Positions 30,991-40,946 of a stretch of 64,000 nt of DNA are shown here, piece after piece. The notes under the pieces were generated by a model. It was not told the DNA's origin. It saw nothing but the letters and a program-made list of their open reading frames with translations, and made no database searches. How positions within the stretch are numbered: position 1 is the stretch's first letter; each line of letters begins with the position of its first letter. The stretch comes from Agarophyton chilense (Eukaryota > Rhodophyta > Florideophyceae > Gracilariales > Gracilariaceae). Made by a program: the position numbers and the translations under genes. The stretch spans positions 744,001 to 808,000 of the forward strand of contig JARGXX010000010.1 of NCBI GenBank assembly GCA_030374765.1, in the 5' to 3' direction.

Positions 30991-31955
30991 TTTGTGGGCG
31001 CCATCTTCGCATGTGAAGCTATGGGCCAAACCTTACATTAAACATCGGCAGAAATAATCCTTTTCCGTTTAAGAATGGCCCAGATAGATGAATGAGATAT
31101 AATTATTCCCATATAAACTCCTTTTTCTTGATCTTTTTTAAACCAACTCAACCAAAAACGTAGGTCAGTAGTCACCAGAGATCAGACTCTTTCGCTTCTG
31201 GTCAGACACTTCGGATGTGTAACGATATTTTCAGCCTTCACAGTTTTACGTTAACCAGAAGTAGTTGTGTCCAATTCTTACAAGGCTTCTCGAGAAGAGG
31301 TAGTAAGAAAAAGATATGTTTTCACTCTATACCCGAAGCTGGATTTTTGCCGGAAAAGTCACGCGGCACCATTTGCCGCAGCTTCCCGTTCAGTACTAGA
31401 TCCCTGATCGCCACCAAGTCTATACGACCGTAACAGGCTTTTCACTTTGTGACGGCTTTCTACACAGACCCAATACCGTTGGTACGCACAGACCGTCTCC
31501 CGTCTACGCCGAGGGCCCTTCAACCGGGACGGGGGGTTGACGGGAGGTGCTCCGCCCTGCGGCTAACGCCTCACTGGACCTCTGTACTTTGGCAAACGCC
31601 TCAAAGATTTTTATAATGTATGGGGTTGCTTTTCTAGAGGCAGTCGCCTCACTGGTCCCCATGCGGCAGACGTTTTACGTTTTGATAAAGTTGAAAGGCT
31701 CGAAGCCAAAGGAGGCTCGAAGCCAAAGGAAAATATTGTATTAGGGTGTCAGTTATTGGTTGAGGTCATTCGGAGGAGGACTCGGAGACATCAGATCCCC
31801 TTTATAGAGATCTAGAACCTCTAAAACGGAGCTAAAATGCATTACTACTCGATAGTTACTACTATGTGCTTCTAGGTTACTCTAATGGCTGCTAGCAGCG
31901 TTTAAAGCAGCACACTAACCAATAAAATACAACAGCTATATTATTTTCTGTAATC
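30991..31955. repeat. Diverged ~0.95-kb dispersed repeat, copy 1
   Basis: It aligns by eye over its whole length with 34767-35697 in the same orientation. Shared landmarks are 'cacttcggatgtgt', 'atgctttcactctata'-like (here 'atgttttcactctata'), 'acgcagaccgtctccc'-like, 'ataGGGTTGCT'-like and an 'aataaaat' end. Similarity is roughly three quarters of positions. Both begin near TGTGGG. They could be old solo LTRs or a non-autonomous element. No coding sequence is supported. Confidence 0.75.
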
Positions 31956-32047
31956 TTCCATTACCGCTTTCGACGCCAGCAGTGAAATGCAAATTGCAGA
32001 TCATGATGGTACTCCATAAACGTGTGTCCCAGCGATGCTGGAGCACT

Positions 32048-33946
32048 CTACTCATTTTGGACCCCACAATTACCATCATCTTGCTCGCCGCCTTCAGGTT
32101 TTTCATTTTCGGAACCCCAATGAACGGCTTTCGAAAACAGGCTTGCCGAGTTCACGGCTGCTATAGCATCCATCTCCGGATGTTTTGCAATGCGACGCAG
32201 AGCCTTGGCGTAAATGAAATGTGTTCCAAGCACTAGGTATGGCATGCAATCATCGACATGCTTTTGACGGGGAAGGACAGATACTGAATACGCATTCCGC
32301 GCAATCGGCTCGAAGTACTTAAGCTGGGCACCCTCTTCAAACATTTCATGAAGCAAGCCTGACGTTACAAAATTTTCACCACATATGATTTTGTAAACCC
32401 CTGGTTTTTCGCTCGACATCTCTCGCACACGTTCAAAACGAGAGAACCCAGGCGCGTTCACCACATCAATGCAGTCTGGAATCTTCTTTTCGTCAGCAAA
32501 GCGGAAGAAGGAAGATTGTGCTTTGCCTACAACAACAGCTACATTTGAACACGAACTAGATGGAACAATCTCCTCTTCTGGTTCTTGTTCAGCTGTGGTG
32601 CTAGACTCCGGAGCTTCAACTATGGATTGTTCATTGGCTGCTTCATGGGCTGTTTCGGCATCGCGAACGTATCCAAGCATGCTTGATAAAGAATTTCCAA
32701 TTGGTGTATCAATCGTCATTTCTCCCTCCTTTGGCGATGCACACAGAACTACACCATCAAAAGACTCACTATTTCCTTCGGAATACGTTATGTTGTATTT
32801 TTTCGATTCTTCGTCGAAAACAATAGCTGTGACCGTGGTATCCAGCTTGATATCTACTGGCGTAGTGGCCTTTGCGGCGTTAATCAACGATGTACAGAGG
32901 GCGGCATTGTTCGGAGCAATTGTACAAAAGCGATTCTTGGCATCACTGTTCATCGGATCAGAGTCCAGCATAGAAAACTGCAAGGCTAGCGCATTAACCC
33001 GCTTCATTCCAGAACCAGTATACTCCTGAATCACGGTAGGGGCAATGTGACGGTCGACGTATTCACGCTTGTACTGAAATTGGGTGGTGTAATCCATAGC
33101 AGTACTACGCAAGTACGAGTCAAATTCAGCACGCCTCACGAGGGAACCAACAGATATAGAACAAGTAGCAACGTTTCTCGTGTTCATCCTGGAAATCATT
33201 TTGGTAAAGCCAACAACGCTCCCACGGGCAATAGCTGGTGTGATACCATACTTGAGTAAAAGCGTCAAAGTGGTTCCCCAGAAAGAATAGTTCTCCTGCC
33301 ACATTTTAACCACCTGTTTCGGAGAAAGTACAGCAAGCACCAGTAGAACCAGGCACTGAGCCATCAAAATGGCGCGGTTTATCTTTCCTGCCACCTTTGT
33401 TCTCAATTGTTCGGCCGAATATAGAAAGAAGGAAAACGCAACAGTACGCCAGATGTTGTTATTCAAAACACGGTATAGCACGTCAAAAAGTGACCATCCC
33501 GTATGTACAAGTGAATACTTATCATCGCCCCAATTCCATAATGCGTAGCTTCGAATAATTGATCGATAAGATCCAGAAGCCCATGGTTTCTTAACTACCG
33601 CTGCTTGCACATGACCACGTCGGGAAACAGTAGAACCGGGCATCGGTACTCGTCTATTGAAGACGGGAATAGTTCCACGTCCATCGTTAGCAGTGTCAAT
33701 CAGATCGTAAAGAAAGGTACCTTGAAGAATTGGAAGTGTAGCGTAAGACCCAACTTCTACGTTGAAATAATCATCAATCTGAACTGAACGCAGAGAGTTT
33801 CCACCTAATGCTGCTTGACGTTCTAGAATGGTGACAGAAAAATGGTCATCCGATGCGAAACTGCTCTTATCATGCTCTTCGACGAGTGCAAGATCTAGCG
33901 CTGTGGCACATCCAAGCAAGTTGCCCCCTATCACCGCAATCTTCAT
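32048..33946 (-). CDS. Prenylcysteine-oxidase-like FAD protein
   Basis: The first ATG of the frame is at 33946 (632 residues); earlier codons have no ATG. The N-terminus is an FAD-binding Rossmann motif ('MKIAVIGGNLLGCATALDLAL', with the glycine pattern slightly changed) and 'VTILERQAALGGN' for the second strand. The middle has 'APTVIQEYTGSG..VNALALQFSML', like the prenylcysteine lyase domain, and the C-terminus has 'NAYSVSVLPRQ' and 'YAKALRRIAKHPEMDAIAAVNSA', like the closing FAD contact of PCYOX1. That family oxidises the thioether of prenylcysteine in lysosomes or vacuoles. A hydrophobic segment near residues 185-210 could anchor it. It is intronless and intact, with codon use like a host gene, standing alone between two direct repeats. 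Confidence 0.6.
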   Translation of the reverse strand: MKIAVIGGNLLGCATALDLALVEEHDKSSFASDDHFSVTILERQAALGGNSLRSVQIDDYFNVEVGSYATLPILQGTFLYDLIDTANDGRGTIPVFNRRVPMPGSTVSRRGHVQAAVVKKPWASGSYRSIIRSYALWNWGDDKYSLVHTGWSLFDVLYRVLNNNIWRTVAFSFFLYSAEQLRTKVAGKINRAILMAQCLVLLVLAVLSPKQVVKMWQENYSFWGTTLTLLLKYGITPAIARGSVVGFTKMISRMNTRNVATCSISVGSLVRRAEFDSYLRSTAMDYTTQFQYKREYVDRHIAPTVIQEYTGSGMKRVNALALQFSMLDSDPMNSDAKNRFCTIAPNNAALCTSLINAAKATTPVDIKLDTTVTAIVFDEESKKYNITYSEGNSESFDGVVLCASPKEGEMTIDTPIGNSLSSMLGYVRDAETAHEAANEQSIVEAPESSTTAEQEPEEEIVPSSSCSNVAVVVGKAQSSFFRFADEKKIPDCIDVVNAPGFSRFERVREMSSEKPGVYKIICGENFVTSGLLHEMFEEGAQLKYFEPIARNAYSVSVLPRQKHVDDCMPYLVLGTHFIYAKALRRIAKHPEMDAIAAVNSASLFSKAVHWGSENEKPEGGEQDDGNCGVQNE

Positions 33947-34019
33947 GAGGTAAATCGACAAAGACAGATTCCAAAAGCCCTGCCTAAATCGGGAACTGGC
34001 TCTATAAATCTGGAACAAG

Positions 34020-34766
34020 GGTGTTTGAAATACGGTGGTGTGCAGTGTCGAGCTTATGGACGGGAGGGGGGGAAAGTTGGGAGAAAGGGGAAGGGAAAGG
34101 TGGGCAAGAAGGGTAGGCGACCCTCCTAAACAACTACTCAGACGTACCAGTTGTAGTTCACGTAGAGGGTGTTTTTGGGGGGTTGTCCAGGAGCGGGGTG
34201 GAAAACCCTTCTTTTCGACTTTTGCTGAAGAGGGTTTTTTGGCAACGGCAGAGCGCTTCCGGCTTTATTAGACTCCTCCGTGGCTACAGGTGTGGTGGTG
34301 ACGAAAAGGTAAGAGAGGTTGCTAGTGCTCTACTCCTTATCTATAGCTCACTCTAGTCTCCTGCTACCCTTTTCCAGCAATATTATTTGACTTGGAAGCC
34401 GAATAAATCTAAATGGAGTAGACTAAATTACTTTTCGTCTTCTTCCTTTTAAGCATAGCCGCAACTGGCTCCTGATTCGACAGGCGTCAACGTGTATAAA
34501 TGTGCTTGTGCTGCGTCTGAGCTCCCTTTTGAGATATGCGGAGGTGAAGTTGCTTCAAGGGCAGGTCGACAACACTTGCTTGTGTGTTCGTCGTTCTCGT
34601 GGAACGGAGAGAAAATCTCGGTTGACAGGGGTGGGGTTCCCAGATTTGAGAAATCTTAAAAAATAGGCCATATGAGGTGTATCAAAACTCGGTTTGCACT
34701 ATATGTGGAAGGCTTTCCACGGACTGATATCCTTAAGTATGGTCACTAACCTAGCCAACGTCATTA
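34020..34766. other. Upstream region of the prenylcysteine-oxidase-like gene
   Basis: No gene seen. Contains a G/A-rich run (34058-34115) about 110 bp upstream of the start codon, then mixed sequence up to repeat copy 2. Probably includes the promoter of the minus-strand gene. Confidence 0.25.
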
Positions 34767-35697
34767 CTGTGGGTGCCATCTTTGAGGGTGACGCTTTAAG
34801 CCAGACTTTACAGCAAACTTCGGCGAAAATTAGCCTTTTTCGTTACTGAATGGCCTAGATAGATGACATGAGATATAAGTATTTCCATATAAACTTCTCC
34901 TTCTTGATCTTCTTAAACCAACGCCACCAAAGATTTATGTCAATAGTCACAAAGGATTAGACACCCTGGCATGTGGTCAAACACTTCGGATGTGTGAAGA
35001 TTTGTTCAGCCTTCTCATTTCTACATTCACCAGAAGCAGGCGTGAACAATCCCTACACCTCTTCCCGGGGAGAGGTAATAACAAAGGGATATGCTTTCAC
35101 TCTATATCCAAATTAGGCTTTTGTAGGAAAGGTTACGTGGCACCACTTACATTAGTTTCCCGATCAGTGCTAAATCTCAGGTCCCCACAAGTTGTTTACG
35201 AACGGGAGAGACTTTTCACTACGTCGCGGCTTCATTTCCAGATTCACCACGGCTGGTACACGCAGACCGTCTCCCATCCACTCCGGAGGCGCTTTCACCG
35301 ATACAGTGGGCTGTCAGTGGGTGCCCCATCTATCGGCTAACGCTTCACTGGTCCCTTGCAATGCACCAAACGCCCCGAAGATTCTTTTTATGTATAGGGT
35401 TGCTCTTTTAGAGGCCGTCGCCTTTCTGTACACCAGGCAGCAGACGCCTCACCTCCTCATAAATTTAGATGGCTCCAATCCACACGAAAATGGTTATTTG
35501 GGAGTATAATGTTCATTGTGGTCGTCCAAGACATCAGAGCTCCTTTCAAAGGGATCTAAAACCCCAAAATGAGCTAAAACAGATTACTAGGCGACACTTA
35601 CTACTATGTGGTTCTAGAGTTCTCTAATCGCCGCCAGCAGCGTTTATAGCAGCACAATAACAAATAAAATTATGACAAATATGATTATTTTCGCTAA
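34767..35697. repeat. Diverged ~0.95-kb dispersed repeat, copy 2
   Basis: Partner of copy 1 (30991-31955), in direct orientation. Together the copies flank the prenylcysteine-oxidase-like gene at 32048-33946. Small indels and many substitutions show the duplication is old. Confidence 0.75.
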
Positions 35698-35699
35698 GG

Positions 35700-36650
35700 C
35701 GCCTTTTATTCGGCGCTAGCCATTGTATAGAAAGTGGAGACCTTGCTCGTACCTCCTACACGTGTGGTCCATCATTTTGGAATATTCTACACATTTCGCG
35801 ATTTTGCGACTCATACATATGATCCACATAAATATATGTTTTTTGCCGCTCTACAACCAGTGCTTCTTTTAACTCTTCTTTCTAGACTGTTTGACGGTAA
35901 TCAGCGTAAATTTTGTAGGCTATTGTACTACGTAGATTTTAACTATGATTTAGATTTAGAGAATGTGTAAGTCAGGCCAAAACCTCGATATATTTCTTTG
36001 AACAGTGGTTCCAAATAATTTGTTGAATAGAAGAGTTGTTCTACTGTAATTTTTTCGCCCTCATATTCTTTCATTCTATAACAACCGCAAAGACCTTTCG
36101 GTACTGTTCAGGAAAAGATAAAGTCCAATACCCGGTATACTCCGTGCTGTATGCCATCGCTTACGCCTAAATTCTTCAACCTCTTACAGTCACTGTAAAT
36201 TGAAACAGATTAAAAAAGCCGAGTGAACGCGAATGCATATGCCTCCCAAAAGAAGGAGCAAAAATACCGAGAATTTAATATACTTTTCTGTTAAAAAGCA
36301 AGAATGCTTTGGGCTTTCTCAGCAAGATCTGTTGGAGTATTCTTGCAAGAAAGAAGTCGCTCCATCATTTTGGGAACGTCCTCATAGACTTCGGCAGTAG
36401 GTTCGAGAGTATCTTCAGAATTTGTTAGGCCCTTCTCTCAGATAACCACATAAAAACCATCTGCATTCTTCTCCTACCTCGTAAGTCGGCTAAAGATCAT
36501 ACCGGTTTCGGAAGAAAGGACGTATGATAATACTGATTCCGTATCTTACGACGGATGGTGATAAAACTTCAGCGTAGTAACTAGAATGTCTTTTGATAGT
36601 CCGAATCTTCAATCTTAGACCGCAGATACAAATTGGTTGATTGTCTTGGT
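35700..36650. other. AT-rich stretch with no recognised feature
   Basis: Only short ORFs without domain signal. Nothing identifiable on either strand. Confidence 0.3.
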
Positions 36651-37019
36651 AATTTTCCGTGGACCGGACCATCGGAGTGTTCGGTTTTCAACTGCAAAAA
36701 ACCACCACGTACTAAGAGAACGAAATCGCCTTCTCCGAAATTTGGTGGTTGTAACGCAATGCGCTACTCGGGAGACCAGCCGCGGGCGGCGAGAGCTACA
36801 CACAGGCAGAGCCTGGAAAGCCAGGGTCGGCTATCTGGCCCTAGAGTCCGCAACGACTCAAGAGAGACGTCGTCTCACAGGCGAGGAGTGTCTACTAGGC
36901 ACAGACTCCTATCGTTCCACAGGAGCTCTTGGCGTCCGGAAGACGTGCTCGGAGTGGTGTCGATCCGACACGAACCGAAGTGATCGGCCTGGATATACGC
37001 CGCGTATGACGAGTAGCCG

Positions 37020-37310
37020 GGGCGAGCCTCGGGATTGTACCAGAGCCCGGACGAGCGCCACGACCCTAACGTCGGCAACGGCGCCCCAACCACTTCATCC
37101 AACGGGTGGCGATGGCAAAGCAGGGCAAGGCCTGAGATTATACCAGCGCTCAGACGAGAGCGTCTGCTTGGCTATGCCGACTGGCGCCACAAAGTGGTAA
37201 TCACTCACACCCAACGGGTGACGATAGCAAAGCAGGGCAAGCCCTGGGATTGAACCAGCGTCCAGACGAATGCGCCTGCCTGGCTTTACCAGCTGCACAT
37301 GGAAGTGATA
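37020..37310 (-). repeat. Tandem tRNA-derived SINE-like units (three copies)
   Basis: On the minus strand three units about 103-112 bp apart each carry a pol III box B-like T-arm: plus-strand 'gggattgtacc' (37031), 'gagattatacc' (37134) and 'gggattgaacc' (37246), the last being GGTTCAATCCC when reversed. Box A-like D-arm sequence is upstream ('TGGCGCCAGTCGG' in unit 2, 'GTGCAGCTGG' in unit 3). Unit 3 can fold an anticodon-like stem. The 'ccaacgggtg..gatagcaaagcagggcaa' parts are nearly identical in units 2 and 3. None has a full tRNA fold, so they are tRNA-derived repeats rather than tRNA genes. Confidence 0.55.
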
Positions 37311-37875
37311 CTCACTTATCCGAGGCTCCCGATCCACACCTCGGTATCCAACGGATACGGGTCTACAATCTGCTCGGGCAGTAGAACTGCCAGCGGTCCA
37401 ATAGACCGAGCGAAAGTGCAATGCGCCACGCGGCGACCGATGGCCGTGAGGGCAAGGACTGGACGGGGAATACCCGATAGGCTAAAACACGAGAGGTACC
37501 TCTGCAGCAGTTGATCAGACTGCTGCCTGTCTTGTCGGCGTCGACTGGGAACGAAGGTCTGATAACCCTATAGTCTCAAGACACGAACTAGTAGTTCGGA
37601 GGGCCCCCGCCCCCCCTTCAGGACTTAGCAGTTGGCCATTACGATAGATTACAACTAATAAATACAATTAAAAACTACAAGGTAACAGTGCAGAGCACTG
37701 TATGGTGCCAACCACACGAACTAGCTGCCGGCCATTGCCACACGTATGACACCTAGCGCCATGCACGGTATTTCATCCTGGCAGTATGCCAGCTATTACG
37801 GCGTCGTCACTGCTTAGTGTAAGGAGGTCGGAGGAGGATGGCTACTTGTCCTAAATAAGGGCCCGGCGCGTTGCG

Positions 37876-38560
37876 TCACAGTGGTTTCCCTGTATGGGCT
37901 TTATATCGGAAACATGCACGGTTCGCATTAACTGTATACGAAACTATCGGTTGTAGTTCAGCCAAATAGCTCTTGAGTGATGCAACGTTTAGGCTTTGCT
38001 CGAGCCTAGCCTCATTCACCGACATCGGTTTCATGACCAAAGATCTGTAGAGCATTGAGAAAGGTAGAGTAGGGTCTCGACCTATAAATTCGTTGATCGG
38101 AGAAACGTTACCTGTTTGTGGTGATGGTGCGTTCTTTAGCGCACTTTGAGCTAATGGTAACAAATCCGGCCACCCGGTAAACGACATCTGAAACTCCGAT
38201 ACGACGGAACAGAAAACTGAAATAAGTTCTCCACCTAGTCATTCTACTGCCCTTTACCTCCAAAGGCAGTTAGGTACCGTGAACTGATGCGGTACCTTGA
38301 GACATTTTGCTAAGAAAAGAAGGGTCTCATATTGGAAATGAGTTGGGCCATGCGACATTAGGTAGCGCAGAACAGTGAATGCGACATACCAGTTTAGAAT
38401 GGATTCCGCTTCATTTTGAACAGAAGTATTGAATAATGGAAAGAAAAAATGGTAGTCAGAATCGTCGTCCCTGAACATGAGCACATAATTGGCTCCATTC
38501 ACACTTGGTCCCAGCTCAATATAATCTAACTGTAGAAGATCATTTTGCTCAGTAACGTGA
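37876..38560 (-). pseudogene. Ty3/gypsy integrase fragment, element D
   Basis: Minus strand, one frame with an in-frame TAG at 38254. It starts with 'LLQLDYIELGPSVNGANYVLMFRDDDSDY' (core start with catalytic Asp), then 'ILNWYVAF', 'LMSHGPTHFQ' at the usual S-D-x-G-x-F site, where the second Asp is lost, and later 'WPDLLPLAQSALKNAPSPQTGNVSPINEFIGRDP', the post-core helix of this group. It belongs to a different gypsy group from A, B and C. RT is not seen; the upstream side abuts the pogo-like remnant. Confidence 0.6.
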
Positions 38561-38589
38561 ACTGTGGATTATATGCGCGGGAAAGCCGA

Positions 38590-39400
38590 CTAATACGATC
38601 CTATTTTCTTTGAAGAGCTGCAAAAAATTGAAGAACACATGCGCACCAAAACCGTCGAAAGAACGAACAATAATTCTCTTCTTACGTCGAAGCATTTCTG
38701 TTTCTTCCACAAATTTTTGACCCGAAGAGTAGAATTTCTTTGCGTCTACTCCCGAGTTTTCTCTGTAGACGAAGTACGAGTTTGGGGTTAAGAAAGTGGA
38801 AGGCGTTTCAATGGTTCCATCAGTTCTTTATCTGTATTTTTCCTGCTTTCCGTGAAGTACTGCGAGTGGACACCATGCTCTTTCATTGGCAGAGACAAAG
38901 GGCATAATTATAACGTGCTGGGCATTTGTAGATCATTTCAACCCGACATAATTGCTCCATCCACGTGAGTAGAAAAGAATTTTAGCCCCAGATCGCACTG
39001 CAGTTCTGGTCGATGATCCACTTTCGTTGATGTTAAATACTTGCTCAAGGAAAATAATTCTGTAGTCTTGGATTAATTGCCTCACCCTAGCGTAATGTTT
39101 TGCAAGGATGGTTGCAGACATTTCGAGTCGGAACGGCTTCTCAAATTGTAATATTCTCTTCAGATACACATCTTGGTGTCTTCGAAAAAAACGTTTCACA
39201 CTAATCCATTTCCTTGGCAATCATTAATGAATAAAAATTTTGTCCTACGTTTCTGCGAGAAATAATAGTCGAAGCGTTGAACGAGATCCTTGATAAAGTC
39301 TCTGGAGAGTGGCGTACTCTTGTGCAAAAAGCATAGGAATGATTGTTTGATAGCTGATTCTTTTCGGAGGTTAAATAGATTTTTTTGGTCTCTTCGCATT
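38590..39400 (-). pseudogene. Pogo/CENP-B-like (DDE_1) transposase remnant
   Basis: Minus-strand pieces in changing frames, in the order of a pogo-type transposase: 'PLSRDFIKDLVQRFDYYF' (about 39300), a W-x-x-RF..RH helix ('RKWISVKRFFRRHQDVY', about 39200), 'IFLEQVFNINESGSS' (catalytic N-x-D-E-S/T-G here N-I-N-E-S-G, Asp changed to Asn), and near 38600-38680 'DGFGAH' and 'GFPAHIIHSS', like the D-G-x-x-S-H and L-P-A-H-T-S-H motifs. Frameshifts and the lost Asp make it inactive. Confidence 0.45.
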
Positions 39401-39479
39401 TGTGTTTTGATTGTACGGCTGTGCCTTCACTGCAAAGAAAAGTACGAGACTTTGTCTATTCGCAAACACTTTAGAGTAA

Positions 39480-40140
39480 ATAATGTGACGGTTTGAAGCT
39501 CGGCTTATGATGTAGCGTACGCATCGCGAAGCACGTCTTCTTTGGGGGTAGAAAAGCGCTTGCACGGCACAGGGGCTACTGGTTGTAGGCTTTGATCAGA
39601 GTGTGCGCTTATGATTGTCCTGAGAACGTTTGAGGGCGAAAATGACGGACTCAGCATTTCAGAAGATGGTTGTCAAAGAAACAAAGCCCGCCAAATCTAT
39701 TGCCGCTGTCAGACTGTGAATCATATGAGCGAATTCTTTTGCTAGAATAGTTGGAAGTCCAGATCTTCTAAAATTTGAAAATGTTGACAAATTAAATGGT
39801 CAAAGCGACTCAAATTAGTCGTCTGACCCAGGTTAGGTGCTCCTGATGATAAAACGCGCCACAATGCCCACCCGTTCACACGTGATGTGCATTATCAAGG
39901 AACGGCTGGCGGCCGCCGCCGCCGGACGCCATGGAGGGTCAAGCCTGGATGGTCACAGAGCTTTCATCCACAGAAAACACCTGCGTCGTCGTCCCTGCCG
40001 TAATTGCCCATAAAAAATACATTGTCGTACCCTCAATTGCCAGGTCTTTGAGCAACTGCTCTGGGGAGCTGTAGTGTAATGCGTCCTTACAGAGGAGCCA
40101 GCGGCGCTCGGAAGTGGCAGCTTTGACACGCGGTGCGGCG
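39480..40140. other. Non-coding stretch left of the gene island
   Basis: No supported gene. Base composition changes from AT-rich to GC-rich near 39900, marking the edge of the host gene island. Confidence 0.3.
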
Positions 40141-40142
40141 CC

Positions 40143-40919
40143 ATGTGCGCATCACAAAGGCGCGAGATGGTGCCAACGACGGCGATGCCGAGGCCGATGT
40201 CTCCGTCGCCATCGCCGTCGCCAGCGTCATTGCCGTCAACGTCGGCGTCGGCGTCGGCGCCGCCGCCGCCGTCGCTTGCAGCGCGCCTACGCGAAGCCTG
40301 CCGCGTGACGCCCGTGGCGCCGCCGGCGCGCGCGAACGCGATTATCGTCTCCGCGTCCGACGACGACGCGGCTGCGCTGCGCGCTGCACTTCGGCCGCAC
40401 CCGACAACGGCGACCGCTCACCTTGCGGCACCCGGCGCTCCCCGTCTTTCCGCGCCCACATGGAGCGCTTCACACGCAAGTCATACGCTGCAGGCCTTCC
40501 GCGCCGCACAGTCGCCGCCGCCTCGCGCTCCTCCTTCGCCGCCGCCGCCGTCGTCGCCCGGGCTGCGCTCGTCGAGCGCGCCGGATGCGGTGGTGTGGGG
40601 CGCGCAGGAGGGCGCTGCGGCGGCCGCCGTCCTACGCGACGTACGTGCTTTACACGCGCGGCTGCACCGGCGCGCGCCGGCCGCACTGACGGCGCGCACC
40701 TTGAAGCCGGCCGCGGCTGCCGAGATGGCGCGCGCGCGAGTGGCCGCTGCCGCCGCTGTTGCCGTCATGAAAGACGCTGCGCCGCCTGCGCCGCGTCTCA
40801 CCAGCGTCGATGTGCCGGCTGATGTGCGCGCGCGCTTCCGTCGCGCGCCACCGCCGTCGTCGTCGCGCCGCGCCCGCCGCGTCAGCTTTGCGCCGGACAC
40901 CGTCTTTCACCACCGCTGA
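40143..40919 (+). CDS. Ala/Pro/Arg-rich protein with a C-terminal PP1-docking-like motif
   Basis: The ATG at 40143 gives 258 residues, very rich in Ala, Pro, Ser and Arg with strong GC third positions. Most is low complexity. Near the C-terminus 'RRARRVSFAPDTVF' contains R-V-S-F, the RVxF motif used to bind protein phosphatase 1, so it could be a PP1 regulator; this rests on one short motif. The stop lies 27 bp from the stop of the convergent zinc-finger gene. Other frames are also open here because of base composition, but this frame is the longest with an ATG and has the motif. Confidence 0.45.
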   Translation: MCASQRREMVPTTAMPRPMSPSPSPSPASLPSTSASASAPPPPSLAARLREACRVTPVAPPARANAIIVSASDDDAAALRAALRPHPTTATAHLAAPGAPRLSAPTWSASHASHTLQAFRAAQSPPPRAPPSPPPPSSPGLRSSSAPDAVVWGAQEGAAAAAVLRDVRALHARLHRRAPAALTARTLKPAAAAEMARARVAAAAAVAVMKDAAPPAPRLTSVDVPADVRARFRRAPPPSSSRRARRVSFAPDTVFHHR

Positions 40920-40946
40920 CTTGTTTATGCTAAACATACCCCTGTT

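Noticed and set aside
37020..37310. Functional tRNA genes
   Set aside because: Box elements are present but acceptor and D stems do not pair properly and no clear anticodon can be assigned.
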